A stretch of DNA of 64,000 bases from a bacterium (GTDB lineage Bacteria > JAHJDO01). Position 1 is the stretch's first letter. Every line of letters starts with the position of its first letter. The stretch spans positions 39,209 to 103,208 of the forward strand of contig JAUSPT010000054.1 of assembly GCA_030652805.1 (NCBI GenBank), in the 5' to 3' direction. The position numbers and the translations under genes are program-made. Below the pieces are notes generated by a model. That model saw only the letters and a list, made by a program, of their open reading frames with translations, was not told where the DNA came from and ran no database searches. Shown piece after piece: positions 31,314 to 40,103 of this stretch.

Positions 31314-32431
31314 ATGTTGCTATTGCTTTTACGGCTCTTGCCGAAGGTTCGGGAATTTCTGAAGTAGTTGTCGCGCATGCAAATCAGTTATATAAATATG
31401 ATGATGTGAATGTCAGTATTCTTACGCTGTCTTGTTCTCACAAACATTTGAATATTAGAATACCTGTAGTTACTCCAATAAATATCTCAAGAGGTCGCAA
31501 CTACTTGTTTACTAAGCCGGTTATGAAGCCGATCGCAAATATATTCTTCAAGAGGGCTCTGGAAATTATAAGACCCAATATTGTAAATATCCATTATCCT
31601 CCTCTGGATGACTTTGTCCTAAAGAATAGGAGGAAATTTGGATATAAAGTTGTTTATTATTACCACAATGTCACAGATCCCAATATGTATGCAGGCTACG
31701 GGAGAGAACGTAGAATTCTAGAAAACAAAAGAATGATAAAGAATGTATCTAAAGCAGACAAAGTTATCACAAATTCAGGCTTCACTAGGAACTATCTTCT
31801 GTCAAAATTCTCCATAAATAGTACGGTTATTACACCAGGTATAGATTTTCAGGTATTCAGGAAAAAAGAGAGAAAGCTGAATTTGCCTCATCCGGCATTA
31901 CTTTGTGTTGGAAGAATAGTGAAACACAAAGGTGTAGATCTGCTGTTAAATGCCTTTGAACTGGTTTTAGGAAAAATCCCCAAAGCGCATCTCTATATTA
32001 TTGGTAAGTTTGATAATGACGATTATTCAGAATTGATCAAACAGAGAGCCGTGGAGATTGGAAACATCTATCTGCTTGGGCATCTCCATGTAGAAGACGT
32101 TATATTGTATTATAAATCTGCGGATTTATTTACATGCGCATCCATATATGAAGGGTTTGGAATGCCATTTATGGAAGCACAGGCAAGCGGCCTGCCATGT
32201 GTTGGATTTAATACTGCAAGCATACCGGAAGTTGTTATAGACAACGAAACTGGTATTCTTGTAAAAACCAAAGATACAAAGGCATTTTCAGAAGCAGTAA
32301 TTGAGCTTCTCTCAAACAATAAAAAAAGGGAGCAATTTAGCAGGAATGGCATTGAAAATGCACGTAATTATGACTGGCCAGAAATAGTAAAGAAGTTGCA
32401 TACAGAATATGGTAAGTTAAATGCCAAATAA
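31310..32431 (+). CDS. GT4 glycosyltransferase
   Basis: About 373 aa from the ATG overlapping the rmlB stop. GT-B fold: VAIAFTALAEGSGISEVV at the start, VVYYYHNVTDPNMYAGYGRERR mid-way, then ALLCVGRIVKHKGVDLLLNAFELVL (donor half, about 198-222), LYIIGKF, LLGHLHVEDVILYYKSADLFTCASIYEGFGMPFMEAQASGLP. The E-x7-E-type donor motif is intact. It is translationally coupled to rmlB, so a rhamnosyltransferase role is tempting but unproven. Confidence 0.87.
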   Translation: MNVAIAFTALAEGSGISEVVVAHANQLYKYDDVNVSILTLSCSHKHLNIRIPVVTPINISRGRNYLFTKPVMKPIANIFFKRALEIIRPNIVNIHYPPLDDFVLKNRRKFGYKVVYYYHNVTDPNMYAGYGRERRILENKRMIKNVSKADKVITNSGFTRNYLLSKFSINSTVITPGIDFQVFRKKERKLNLPHPALLCVGRIVKHKGVDLLLNAFELVLGKIPKAHLYIIGKFDNDDYSELIKQRAVEIGNIYLLGHLHVEDVILYYKSADLFTCASIYEGFGMPFMEAQASGLPCVGFNTASIPEVVIDNETGILVKTKDTKAFSEAVIELLSNNKKREQFSRNGIENARNYDWPEIVKKLHTEYGKLNAK

Positions 32432-32455
32432 CAAAATCCTAATGTCAAAAGTAAA
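32421..32455 (+). repeat. Degenerate heptameric array at a gene start
   Basis: ATGCCAA, ATAACAA, AATCCTA, ATGTCAA, AAGTAAA keep a rough 7-nt period over 35 nt. It overlaps the end of one GT4 gene and supplies the start and first residues (MPNNKILMSKV) of the next. Confidence 0.4.
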
Positions 32456-34568
32456 CCCCTTGTTCAAAATAGGTATTATCTCTCCTGTATTGGTTCCAGA
32501 TGATGTAGGAATGGCTATCTCCAACTGGACCAAGTTTAAGTGGCTATTAGAGAAGGGCATTGATGTAAAGATGATTGGGTTCTCTCCGAAGATGTCAACA
32601 GAAGAAATACCTCAGATGTACAGGCATCCAAATATAAAGAGAATAACTCCTTTCTTTAGAAGAAACAAGTTAGGGTTTTTGTACAAAGTTTTGGATATTA
32701 TTGTGCTGTACAGGGAAATCTCAAAGTTTGTAAGAGACCGCGACATAATAGAGATACATGGTTGGAGCTTGTGGAATACAGCTTTGATACTTGCATGGCA
32801 TAGATTGAGAAAGAAAAAAGTAATACAGGTATTTGTAGGAAGAGATGGGTGGGATTATATTCCAGCAAAATTCCTTGACCTGCAAAGAATGATAAATAGA
32901 CGATACACCACAGTTGCTAACAGTTATTGTCTTAAAGAGGAATTAACTAGGAAAGGGCTTAGAATTGATGGCGTAATATGGACTGAGGTAGATAAGAATT
33001 CCTTTCTTTCAGAGGCATATTGTGGAAAAGAGAATTATACAATAACAGTAAAAGACCTGTATCCTATAGGTGGAGCAGATATTGTTTTGGAAGCAATCGG
33101 CATCCTAAAAAAGAAGGGAATTGTTGTAAAACATAAATTTCTTGGAGAAGGGCCTCTGCTTTATTCTCTAAAAAAACGCTGCAGGGAACTTGGAATTGAG
33201 AAGAATGTTGAATTTATGGGGCATGTGAAACACCATGAGGTTTCACAGTATCTTAAGGATGCTCAAATAAAAATATTAGGAAGCAGGCTTGAATCATGTC
33301 CTCATGTTGTTGGAGAAGCGATGATAATGGGCCCAGTAGTTGTTTCTACGCGCTGTAAGGGCGCTGAAGAACTTATTCAGAATGGCAAAACAGGAATCAT
33401 TGTAAAAGAAAATACTCCGGAAGCAATTGCCTCTGAGATAATGAAGCTTCTAGGGGACAAACATAGAATCGAGGCTATTAGGGAAAATGCAAGAAAATTT
33501 GTTAAAGGAAATTTGGTGGAAGAAGTGATCTTCGAAAAATTCGTTTTTGTATATAAGAAGCTTATGAAAGAAGGAGTGAGAAATGAGCTACAGCTTGATA
33601 ATTTTGTAATGCAGAAAATCATAGATAGCAGCTTTGAGAATAAAATTATAATACAGAGAAATATACTCATGGAAAATTCTAAACCCAATGACCCAAGTGT
33701 TTTTATTATAATTCTTAATCATAATGGCAGAGAAGATACTATTGAATGTCTTGAATCCATAAAAGCACAAACATACGATAATTATAAGGTCTGTATTGTT
33801 GATAATGCTTCTACAGATGGTTCTCAAGATTATTTTAAGAAACATTATCCACGGATAATGTTAATTGAAAATAAAGCTAACCTGGGATTTGCTGAGGCTA
33901 ACAATATAGCTATAAGGCATGCTATGAAGACGGGTTTTGATAGTGTTTTGCTCCTGAATAACGATACTAAAGTTGCGCTTGATATGTTAAGCGAGTTAAT
34001 AAAACCTATGAAAATAAATTTAACAATAGGCATTGCAGGTCCTAAGATGTATTATTATGATAAGAAAAACACATTGTGGTTTGCAAGAGGCAAGATGGAC
34101 TGGAAAACAGGAGTGACATCACATGTCGGAGGGATGAAGGAAGATACAGGACAATATGATAAAATCTGTGATTCCGACTTCATAAGTGGCTGCGCGTTAC
34201 TTATACATAGAAATGTTATTAGCAAGATTGGGTTAATGGATGAGCGTTATTTTTACTATCAGGAAGACATAGACTACTGTACAAAAGCGATAAAAGCAGG
34301 ATTTAAATGCATAGTTGCGCCAAGAGCAAAACTGTGGCATAAAGTCGCAAGAACAAGCGGTGGCTCTGAAAATCCATTTGGGGCGTTTCTTAAAACTAAA
34401 AATAGGATTATCTTTATGAAAAAAAATGCAACTATTCCACAGATAATCAGCTTCTCATGGTATTTTGGGATAGAGAATGCAATACATATATTGTCTGCAA
34501 TAAAAAGAAAAAATTTTAAGATAATTATGCCTAGAATAAAGGGGGTTGCGGCAGGAATATTGGCTTGA
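32421..34568 (+). CDS. Two-domain glycosyltransferase, GT4 fused to GT2
   Basis: 715 aa, about twice the usual length. Residues about 15-385 are a GT-B domain (IGIISPVLVPDDVGMAISN, KDLYPIGGADIVLEAIG, FMGHVKHHEVSQYLKDAQIKILGSRLESCPHVVGEAMIMG). Residues about 425-715 are a complete GT2 domain: VFIIILNHNGREDTIECLESI, VDNASTDGSQ, NLGFAEANNIAI, LLLNNDTKV and ERYFYYQEDIDYCTKA. The linker is about 40 residues. A fused pair could add two sugars in sequence. The start lies in a degenerate heptameric array, so it may have moved. Confidence 0.85.
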   Translation: MPNNKILMSKVNPLFKIGIISPVLVPDDVGMAISNWTKFKWLLEKGIDVKMIGFSPKMSTEEIPQMYRHPNIKRITPFFRRNKLGFLYKVLDIIVLYREISKFVRDRDIIEIHGWSLWNTALILAWHRLRKKKVIQVFVGRDGWDYIPAKFLDLQRMINRRYTTVANSYCLKEELTRKGLRIDGVIWTEVDKNSFLSEAYCGKENYTITVKDLYPIGGADIVLEAIGILKKKGIVVKHKFLGEGPLLYSLKKRCRELGIEKNVEFMGHVKHHEVSQYLKDAQIKILGSRLESCPHVVGEAMIMGPVVVSTRCKGAEELIQNGKTGIIVKENTPEAIASEIMKLLGDKHRIEAIRENARKFVKGNLVEEVIFEKFVFVYKKLMKEGVRNELQLDNFVMQKIIDSSFENKIIIQRNILMENSKPNDPSVFIIILNHNGREDTIECLESIKAQTYDNYKVCIVDNASTDGSQDYFKKHYPRIMLIENKANLGFAEANNIAIRHAMKTGFDSVLLLNNDTKVALDMLSELIKPMKINLTIGIAGPKMYYYDKKNTLWFARGKMDWKTGVTSHVGGMKEDTGQYDKICDSDFISGCALLIHRNVISKIGLMDERYFYYQEDIDYCTKAIKAGFKCIVAPRAKLWHKVARTSGGSENPFGAFLKTKNRIIFMKKNATIPQIISFSWYFGIENAIHILSAIKRKNFKIIMPRIKGVAAGILA

Positions 34569-34593
34569 TTTTTATTAAGGCTTGTTTTATAAT
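34565..34593 (+). promoter_or_regulatory. Predicted promoter of the DUF4956/CotH/VTC cluster
   Basis: TTGATT (34565-34570) and TATAAT (34588-34593) are 17 nt apart. The -35 overlaps the TGA of the preceding glycosyltransferase, and the first gene starts at 34670 with GAGAGG upstream. This marks a new transcription unit. Confidence 0.5.
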
Positions 34594-34669
34594 CCTGCGT
34601 GGGTATTAATGAACCAAATTTGCCCAATTTTTTTGTATAAATGGACTTTTAAAAGAAAGAGAGGTTAAC

Positions 34670-35359
34670 ATGAATAAGTTTCAGACATTTCAGGAGTTTT
34701 TAGCAACCAAAAGCGTGCAAATACCAATAACGTCTTTTGTAATTAATCTGTTGCTGGCAGCATTGCTGTCAATTATTTTGAGCAGGATATATGTGAGGTT
34801 TGGGCATGCTCTTTCAAACAGGAAGCTGTTTAGCAGAAATTTTCTGTTGTTAACAATGACAACTATGCTGATTATTTCTATCGTAAAATCATCACTGGCT
34901 TTATCTCTCGGTCTGGTGGGAGCGCTTTCTATTGTTAGATTTCGCGCTGCAATAAAAGAACCGGAAGAGCTGGCATATTTATTTCTTGCTATTGCAATAG
35001 GATTAGGATTAGGCGCAGATCAAAGAACAATTACGATAGTAGCGTTTATTTTAATGATAACAATTCTCATTATAAGTAAAAAATGTTCCCGTCAGTTTGA
35101 AGATAATCAAAACTTGTTCCTAACTATCTCAAGCTCAAATCTGCCAAAGATTAAATTAGAAGACATCCTTGAAACACTCAAGAAACATTGTCAGGCAGTT
35201 GATTTAAAACGATTTGATGAGACTAAAGAAGTGCTTGAAGCATGCTTTTTGATCGAATTTCACAATATTAAGGATTTAAATAAAGCTAAATCTGATCTAC
35301 AACAATTAAATGACTCAATAAAAATCAGTTTTTTAGATAATAAAGGCATTATTCAATAA
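34670..35359 (+). CDS. DUF4956 membrane protein
   Basis: 229 aa. Four or so N-terminal helices are followed by a cytoplasmic alpha/beta tail. The highly conserved block SLALSLGLVGALSIVRFRAAIKEPEEL and the next helix AYLFLAIAIGLGLGADQR (about 77-123) identify DUF4956. The function is unknown. The family is regularly found beside VTC-domain and CotH proteins, as here, so it is likely a membrane partner of that system. Its stop overlaps the start of the CotH gene by one base. Confidence 0.88.
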   Translation: MNKFQTFQEFLATKSVQIPITSFVINLLLAALLSIILSRIYVRFGHALSNRKLFSRNFLLLTMTTMLIISIVKSSLALSLGLVGALSIVRFRAAIKEPEELAYLFLAIAIGLGLGADQRTITIVAFILMITILIISKKCSRQFEDNQNLFLTISSSNLPKIKLEDILETLKKHCQAVDLKRFDETKEVLEACFLIEFHNIKDLNKAKSDLQQLNDSIKISFLDNKGIIQ

Positions 35360-37998
35360 TGATAATAAAAGAATCAAGTGCCCATAATAGATTCTTAAGT
35401 AATCTTGGAAAGATTCTCAAAAACAATAGAATTATTATTGCTGTCTTAGTGCTGGGATTGTATTCATGGCTGCTGTTTAATGTTGGCGTTCTTGCGCATA
35501 AAAAAGGACTTACTGGCAAAATAAAAAAGGCAATATCATACGGCTGTAATGTGCCGTATAAATATATAAAAGGGTTAACCAGCAATCCGAAACAAATTAC
35601 AATTGATATTAAACATAAAAATTTTCAAAAACTTGAGTATAAAAGACAAATTGCGCTTGCAATGAATAACTTGTTTGTGACGGAAGACGACTATGTCCCT
35701 GCTGACATCCGCTATAAAGATAAAATACTTAAAGCAAGAATACGACTAAAGGGTGATAATACTGACCACCTGCAGGGTCAGAAATGGTCATTTAGAATAA
35801 AGATAAGTGGAGGGAAAACGCTCTGGGGGATGAAACAATTTTCTATTCATCATCCTAAAACAAGAAACTACATATCCGAGTGGATATTTCATCAAGCGCT
35901 TAAGAGAGAAGATGTTATATCATTACGATATGAGTTTGTTGATGTCATACTTAATGGCAAACATCTTGGTATCTATGCCATGGAGGAACACTTTGAAAAA
36001 AGACTTGTTGAGCATAATCAGCGAAGAGAAGGACCTATTGTGCGGTTTAATGAGAATTTACTCTGGAATGAAGTTGTGCAAATTGACGAGAGATTTCCCG
36101 GCGCAGAAAGAAATGGCTATGGAGATTATTTAGCAAGTGATATTGATGCATTTCAGACTGGGAAAATTCTTTCTGATCCGGCAGGTTATCTCCAATTCAT
36201 AAAAGCAAGCAGTCTGCTTGAATCATTCAGAAAAGGTAAGTTAAAAACAAGTGAGGTTTTTGACGTTCATAAAATGGCGGCTTTTTTTGCAATAACAGAT
36301 ATGATGTGCGCTTTTCATGGAGCAAGGTGGCACAACACAAGATTTTATTATAATCCAGTAACCTCTTTGTTAGAACCAATTGGTTTTGATGCAGACAGCG
36401 GAGGGGAAATTGATTCATTGTGTTCAACTAAAGCCGGAATTTATATAAATAACGATTCAGGGTCAATGCTACATAGTTGCCGTCCATATTATGCAACACT
36501 TTTTAATGATGAATCGTTCTTCAGGGAATATATAGCCGCTCTGGAACGAGTTTCTAACCCTGCATATCTGGATTCGTTTTTCTCAGCAGTAAAAGAGGAA
36601 TTAGAAAACAATTTAAATATTCTTTATAAAGAATTCCCTTATTACAGCCTTAAGAGGCATGTTCTATATCAGAACCAGAAATACATTAGGGCAATGTTAA
36701 ATCCTTTTAAAGGGTTGCATGCATATTTCCGTGCATCAGGGGAAAATAGAATTCAGCTTGATCTTGGAAGCATTCAGTCATTCCCAATTGAAGTGATAAA
36801 TGTTTTCTATAAGGATTCAATCATCTTTAATCCTGAAACTAAAGCGTTATTACATGCAAGACTTCGTCCGGAACTGGTTGATTATCAAACCGTCAGCTTC
36901 ATCCTTCCTGAGGGCTTTGTCTGGGCAAAGACAATGGTTTCGGATTTAAAGGTTCATTACAGGCTTTTAGGAACAAGCCGCTTACGGTATGAAACTGTTT
37001 TCTTATGGCCTTATTTGGACTACAGTTCTATTTCAAAGGATTTGATCAGACAGTCGACTGAGTTAAATAATTTAGATTTTTTGACAGTAGATGAAAAGAG
37101 CAAAAAGATTCTTTTCAAATCCGGCAAATGGAATTTGACGGATAATTTAATTATCCCTGAAGGTTATACAGTAACTGCTGGTGAAGGATTAAAACTTAAT
37201 TTATGCAATTCCGCTAAAATTCTAAGCTATTCACCGATTACATTTATCGGCTCGAAAGAGAATCCAATTCTCATTTATTCTTCTGATTCTACCGGGCAGG
37301 GAATTATTGTCATGAATGCGCATAAAGAGTCATTGATAAAACATGTTAATTTTAACAACTTAGCCAATCCATCACATAGTGGATGGGAATTGACAGGAGC
37401 TGTGACCTTCCATGAATCTCCTGTAGAAATTTCATATTGCCAATTTACGCGAAATAGATCAGAGGATGCTCTTAATATAATCAGAACCGAGTTTAAAATT
37501 GATAACACGCTTTTTAGCAAAACCGCCTCAGACGCTTTTGATAGTGATTTCAGCAAAGGGGATATTGTCGATTCTTCCTTTGTTAACTGTGGAAATGATG
37601 CCATTGATATTTCAGGAACTGTTATTAATTTGAAAAATATTTTCATAGATGGAGCCGGAGATAAAGGGCTAAGCGTTGGTGAGAATAGCGAAATGAATAT
37701 TGATCAAGTAAAAATAGTAAATTCAGAAATTGCAGTTTGCAGTAAAGATATGTCAGAGATAACAGGTTCCGATGTTAGTCTTCAAAATAATAAGATTGGT
37801 TTTACTGTATTTCAAAAAAAATCTGAATTTGGTGCAAGTAGCATTGTGGTTTCAAAAGTAGAAATGGAAAATATCTCAGTTCCGTATCTGGTTGAAACTA
37901 ACTCTAATTTAATTATTGATGGAGAAATAAAAACTTCTAATAACGAGAGCGTTAAAGATATTTTGTATGGAGTGAAGTATGGCAAAAGCAGTAGATAA
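35359..37998 (+). CDS. CotH-family kinase-like protein with C-terminal beta-helix
   Basis: 879 aa. One N-terminal membrane helix (IIIAVLVLGLYSWLLFNVGVL) anchors it, with the rest outside. The CotH domain covers about 95-420: KARIRLKGDNTDHLQGQKWSFRIKI, KQFSIHHPKTRNYISEWIFHQAL, VILNGKHLGIYAMEEHFEK and LLEPIGFDADSGGE (metal/ATP site). Residues about 600-860 form a parallel beta-helix (repeated ISYCQFTRNRSEDALNI, DSSFVNCGNDAIDISG). CotH proteins are atypical secreted kinases. It overlaps the VTC gene by 20 nt. It probably acts on surface proteins or polymers (inference). Confidence 0.85.
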   Translation: MIIKESSAHNRFLSNLGKILKNNRIIIAVLVLGLYSWLLFNVGVLAHKKGLTGKIKKAISYGCNVPYKYIKGLTSNPKQITIDIKHKNFQKLEYKRQIALAMNNLFVTEDDYVPADIRYKDKILKARIRLKGDNTDHLQGQKWSFRIKISGGKTLWGMKQFSIHHPKTRNYISEWIFHQALKREDVISLRYEFVDVILNGKHLGIYAMEEHFEKRLVEHNQRREGPIVRFNENLLWNEVVQIDERFPGAERNGYGDYLASDIDAFQTGKILSDPAGYLQFIKASSLLESFRKGKLKTSEVFDVHKMAAFFAITDMMCAFHGARWHNTRFYYNPVTSLLEPIGFDADSGGEIDSLCSTKAGIYINNDSGSMLHSCRPYYATLFNDESFFREYIAALERVSNPAYLDSFFSAVKEELENNLNILYKEFPYYSLKRHVLYQNQKYIRAMLNPFKGLHAYFRASGENRIQLDLGSIQSFPIEVINVFYKDSIIFNPETKALLHARLRPELVDYQTVSFILPEGFVWAKTMVSDLKVHYRLLGTSRLRYETVFLWPYLDYSSISKDLIRQSTELNNLDFLTVDEKSKKILFKSGKWNLTDNLIIPEGYTVTAGEGLKLNLCNSAKILSYSPITFIGSKENPILIYSSDSTGQGIIVMNAHKESLIKHVNFNNLANPSHSGWELTGAVTFHESPVEISYCQFTRNRSEDALNIIRTEFKIDNTLFSKTASDAFDSDFSKGDIVDSSFVNCGNDAIDISGTVINLKNIFIDGAGDKGLSVGENSEMNIDQVKIVNSEIAVCSKDMSEITGSDVSLQNNKIGFTVFQKKSEFGASSIVVSKVEMENISVPYLVETNSNLIIDGEIKTSNNESVKDILYGVKYGKSSR

Positions 37999-38662
37999 TT
38001 ACCGTTATGAACGGAAATTTTTTATTTCAGATATAACAAGACACGACGTGGAATCTATTGTTAAACTGCATCCTGCTATGTTTTCTGCAATATTTCATCA
38101 GCGTTTTGTAAACAGTATATACTTTGATGCCATTGATTTTAGGAATTATTTTGATAATGTTAATGGTTCATCTCATAGAATAAAAATTCGCATTCGCTGG
38201 TATGGAGAATTGTTTGGACATATAAACAAACCTGTTTTGGAATTAAAGATCAAGAATGAATCGTTAAATAGGAAACAGGCATATCCCCTACATCCATTTG
38301 ATTTTAACAATGGTTTTGCTGCTGAAGAAATATTGGATATCATTAACAAATCGGATGTTCCCGAAATAATAAAAATAAACTCTTTAAAACCAATGCTTCT
38401 TACCCATTACCGTAGAAAATATTTCAGATCTGCAGACGGAAATTATCGTATTACAATTGATACTGATTTAGTTTTCTATCATATTTACTTCCAAAAGAAT
38501 CTATTCATTAACAAATTAACTGATGACATCAATGTAATTCTGGAATTAAAGTACAATCAAGATATGGACAATAATGCAAATCGCATAACTAATTTTTTCC
38601 CTTTTCGTTTGTCTAAAAGTTCAAAGTATGTGACAGGTATTGATAAATTGTATATTTGCTGA
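37979..38662 (+). CDS. VTC-domain polyphosphate polymerase-like protein
   Basis: 227 aa, cytoplasmic. The VTC tunnel domain spans the whole protein: YRYERKFFI (residues 8-16), VNSIYFDAIDF, HRIKIRIRWYG, PVLELKIKNESL, LLTHYRRKYFRS, YRITIDTDLVFY and NVILELKYNQ. The paired basic residues and ELK motifs line the polyphosphate tunnel in yeast Vtc4. It could make polyphosphate or use it with its CotH/DUF4956 partners. It starts inside the CotH gene, so it is translationally coupled. Confidence 0.85.
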   Translation: MAKAVDNYRYERKFFISDITRHDVESIVKLHPAMFSAIFHQRFVNSIYFDAIDFRNYFDNVNGSSHRIKIRIRWYGELFGHINKPVLELKIKNESLNRKQAYPLHPFDFNNGFAAEEILDIINKSDVPEIIKINSLKPMLLTHYRRKYFRSADGNYRITIDTDLVFYHIYFQKNLFINKLTDDINVILELKYNQDMDNNANRITNFFPFRLSKSSKYVTGIDKLYIC

Positions 38663-38682
38663 TATCTTTGAAAAAATTGCAA

Positions 38683-38698
38683 CTAAACTATTACAAAA
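38683..38698 (+). promoter_or_regulatory. Shared 16-bp motif CTAAACTATTACAAAA (copy 1)
   Basis: The 16-mer lies 15 nt before the ATG of the FAD oxidoreductase. An exact copy is at 42672-42687, 16 nt before another gene. With the preceding TTGCAA it could be part of a promoter (TTGCAA, 17 nt, TATGAG). Confidence 0.45.
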
Positions 38699-38713
38699 AT
38701 ATGAGAAACTATT

Positions 38714-40090
38714 ATGCCAAAACATGTCATTGTTTTAGGGGCAGGAATTTCAGGTCTGAGTGCAGCTTGGCGTCTTAGCGATAACGGCATTAAAGTAGAT
38801 GTCTTAGAAGCCGAGCCGTTTGCAGGCGGTTTAGCTGGCACTGTTCGCGACGGCAACTATTCATTAGATTTTGGACCGCACTCTTTTTTCTCTGAGGACC
38901 AGGGGATTGTTGATGCTGTTCTGAGACTATTCGACAATAAATTACAGCCCAAGTCAAGAGATGTCAAATTTTATTATAGAGGTAAATATATCGATTATCC
39001 CTTAACGGCAAAAAGTGTTCTTTTCGATATGGGTTTTTGTTCCGGTATACAGGCGTCATGGAGTTTTTTAAAAAGTAGACTTTTCCCTTGTAAGCGGGTT
39101 GCACTAGAGGGTGAGGATGAAACTGTAGAAGAGTGGGCAATTGCAAGTTTTGGAGAATATCTCTACCGAATATTTTTTAAACCATATTCCGAGCAATTTT
39201 GGAAAACACCTTGTTCTGAACTATCCTCAAGATGTATTCCAACACATACGCGGATGAGCTTTATAAATACATTGAAACTCCTGCTCCATAAGAAGGTTAG
39301 CAAAAACAAAGATTCCCTTATTGAACGCGAAATATTGCCTACCTACTATCCCGATACAGGTTTCGGTGAAATTGCTGAACGAATTGTAAAAAAAATAGAA
39401 AAAAATCAGGGTCGTGTGCACCTTGCCTGTGAGGTTGTGGGCATTACTGAGCTTCCTAATAAAAAGATACTCATTTCTTACAAGCATAACGGTCAATATA
39501 AAAAAATGGAAGGTGATTATATTATCTCAACTTTACCACTTCCTCCGCTAATCAAGATGCTCAAAGCATCTGTTCCACAGGAAGTGCTAGCTTCAGCTGA
39601 CAAATTAGATTATCAATCGTTGGTGTTGCTTGGTATAGTCACACATAAAAAGGATATCCTAAATTCCGGATATGTATATCAGCTAAATAAACCATATAAT
39701 CGCATATCGGAGATGAATAATTTTAGCCCCAATACTAGTCCGGCTGAAGAGAATATTATTACGGTCGAAATTACATGTTCAAAAGATAGTACTGCATGGG
39801 CAGCAACTAAAGAAGAGTTGTTTGATATATGTATTGGCGGTCTGGCTGAAGATGGTTTTCTAGGACTAGGTGATGTAAAACGGTTATTTCTGATTAAGGC
39901 TCAATATGCATATCCTATTTATCGCAAAGACTATGCAGCTCACCTGAGGAAAACTATGGATTATTTAAAAACATGCAGATCGCTTACTACCCTTGGACGA
40001 TGTGGCGAGTTTATGTATATGGATATAGATAAATGCATGAGAAGAGCCTTTGACTTTGTAGATGATAATATAAAAGAGTTTAGAGATTAA
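38714..40090 (+). CDS. FAD-dependent amine/protoporphyrinogen oxidase-like protein
   Basis: 458 aa. The dinucleotide-binding motif GAGISGLSAAW is at residues 9-19, then VDVLEAEPFAGGLAGTV (FAD ribose and GG motif) and LDFGPHSF. Middle blocks are YIDYPLTAKSVLFDM and FKPYSEQFWKTPCSELS. The C-terminus has YAYPIYRKDYAAHL and the flavin-binding LTTLGRCGEFMYMDIDKCM. This subgroup is common in polysaccharide clusters and resembles UDP-galactopyranose mutase-like and protoporphyrinogen oxidase-like enzymes. The substrate is unknown. The next gene, an aminotransferase, starts 13 nt later. Confidence 0.78.
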   Translation: MPKHVIVLGAGISGLSAAWRLSDNGIKVDVLEAEPFAGGLAGTVRDGNYSLDFGPHSFFSEDQGIVDAVLRLFDNKLQPKSRDVKFYYRGKYIDYPLTAKSVLFDMGFCSGIQASWSFLKSRLFPCKRVALEGEDETVEEWAIASFGEYLYRIFFKPYSEQFWKTPCSELSSRCIPTHTRMSFINTLKLLLHKKVSKNKDSLIEREILPTYYPDTGFGEIAERIVKKIEKNQGRVHLACEVVGITELPNKKILISYKHNGQYKKMEGDYIISTLPLPPLIKMLKASVPQEVLASADKLDYQSLVLLGIVTHKKDILNSGYVYQLNKPYNRISEMNNFSPNTSPAEENIITVEITCSKDSTAWAATKEELFDICIGGLAEDGFLGLGDVKRLFLIKAQYAYPIYRKDYAAHLRKTMDYLKTCRSLTTLGRCGEFMYMDIDKCMRRAFDFVDDNIKEFRD

Positions 40091-40103
40091 AAGGGGAAAG
40101 AGT

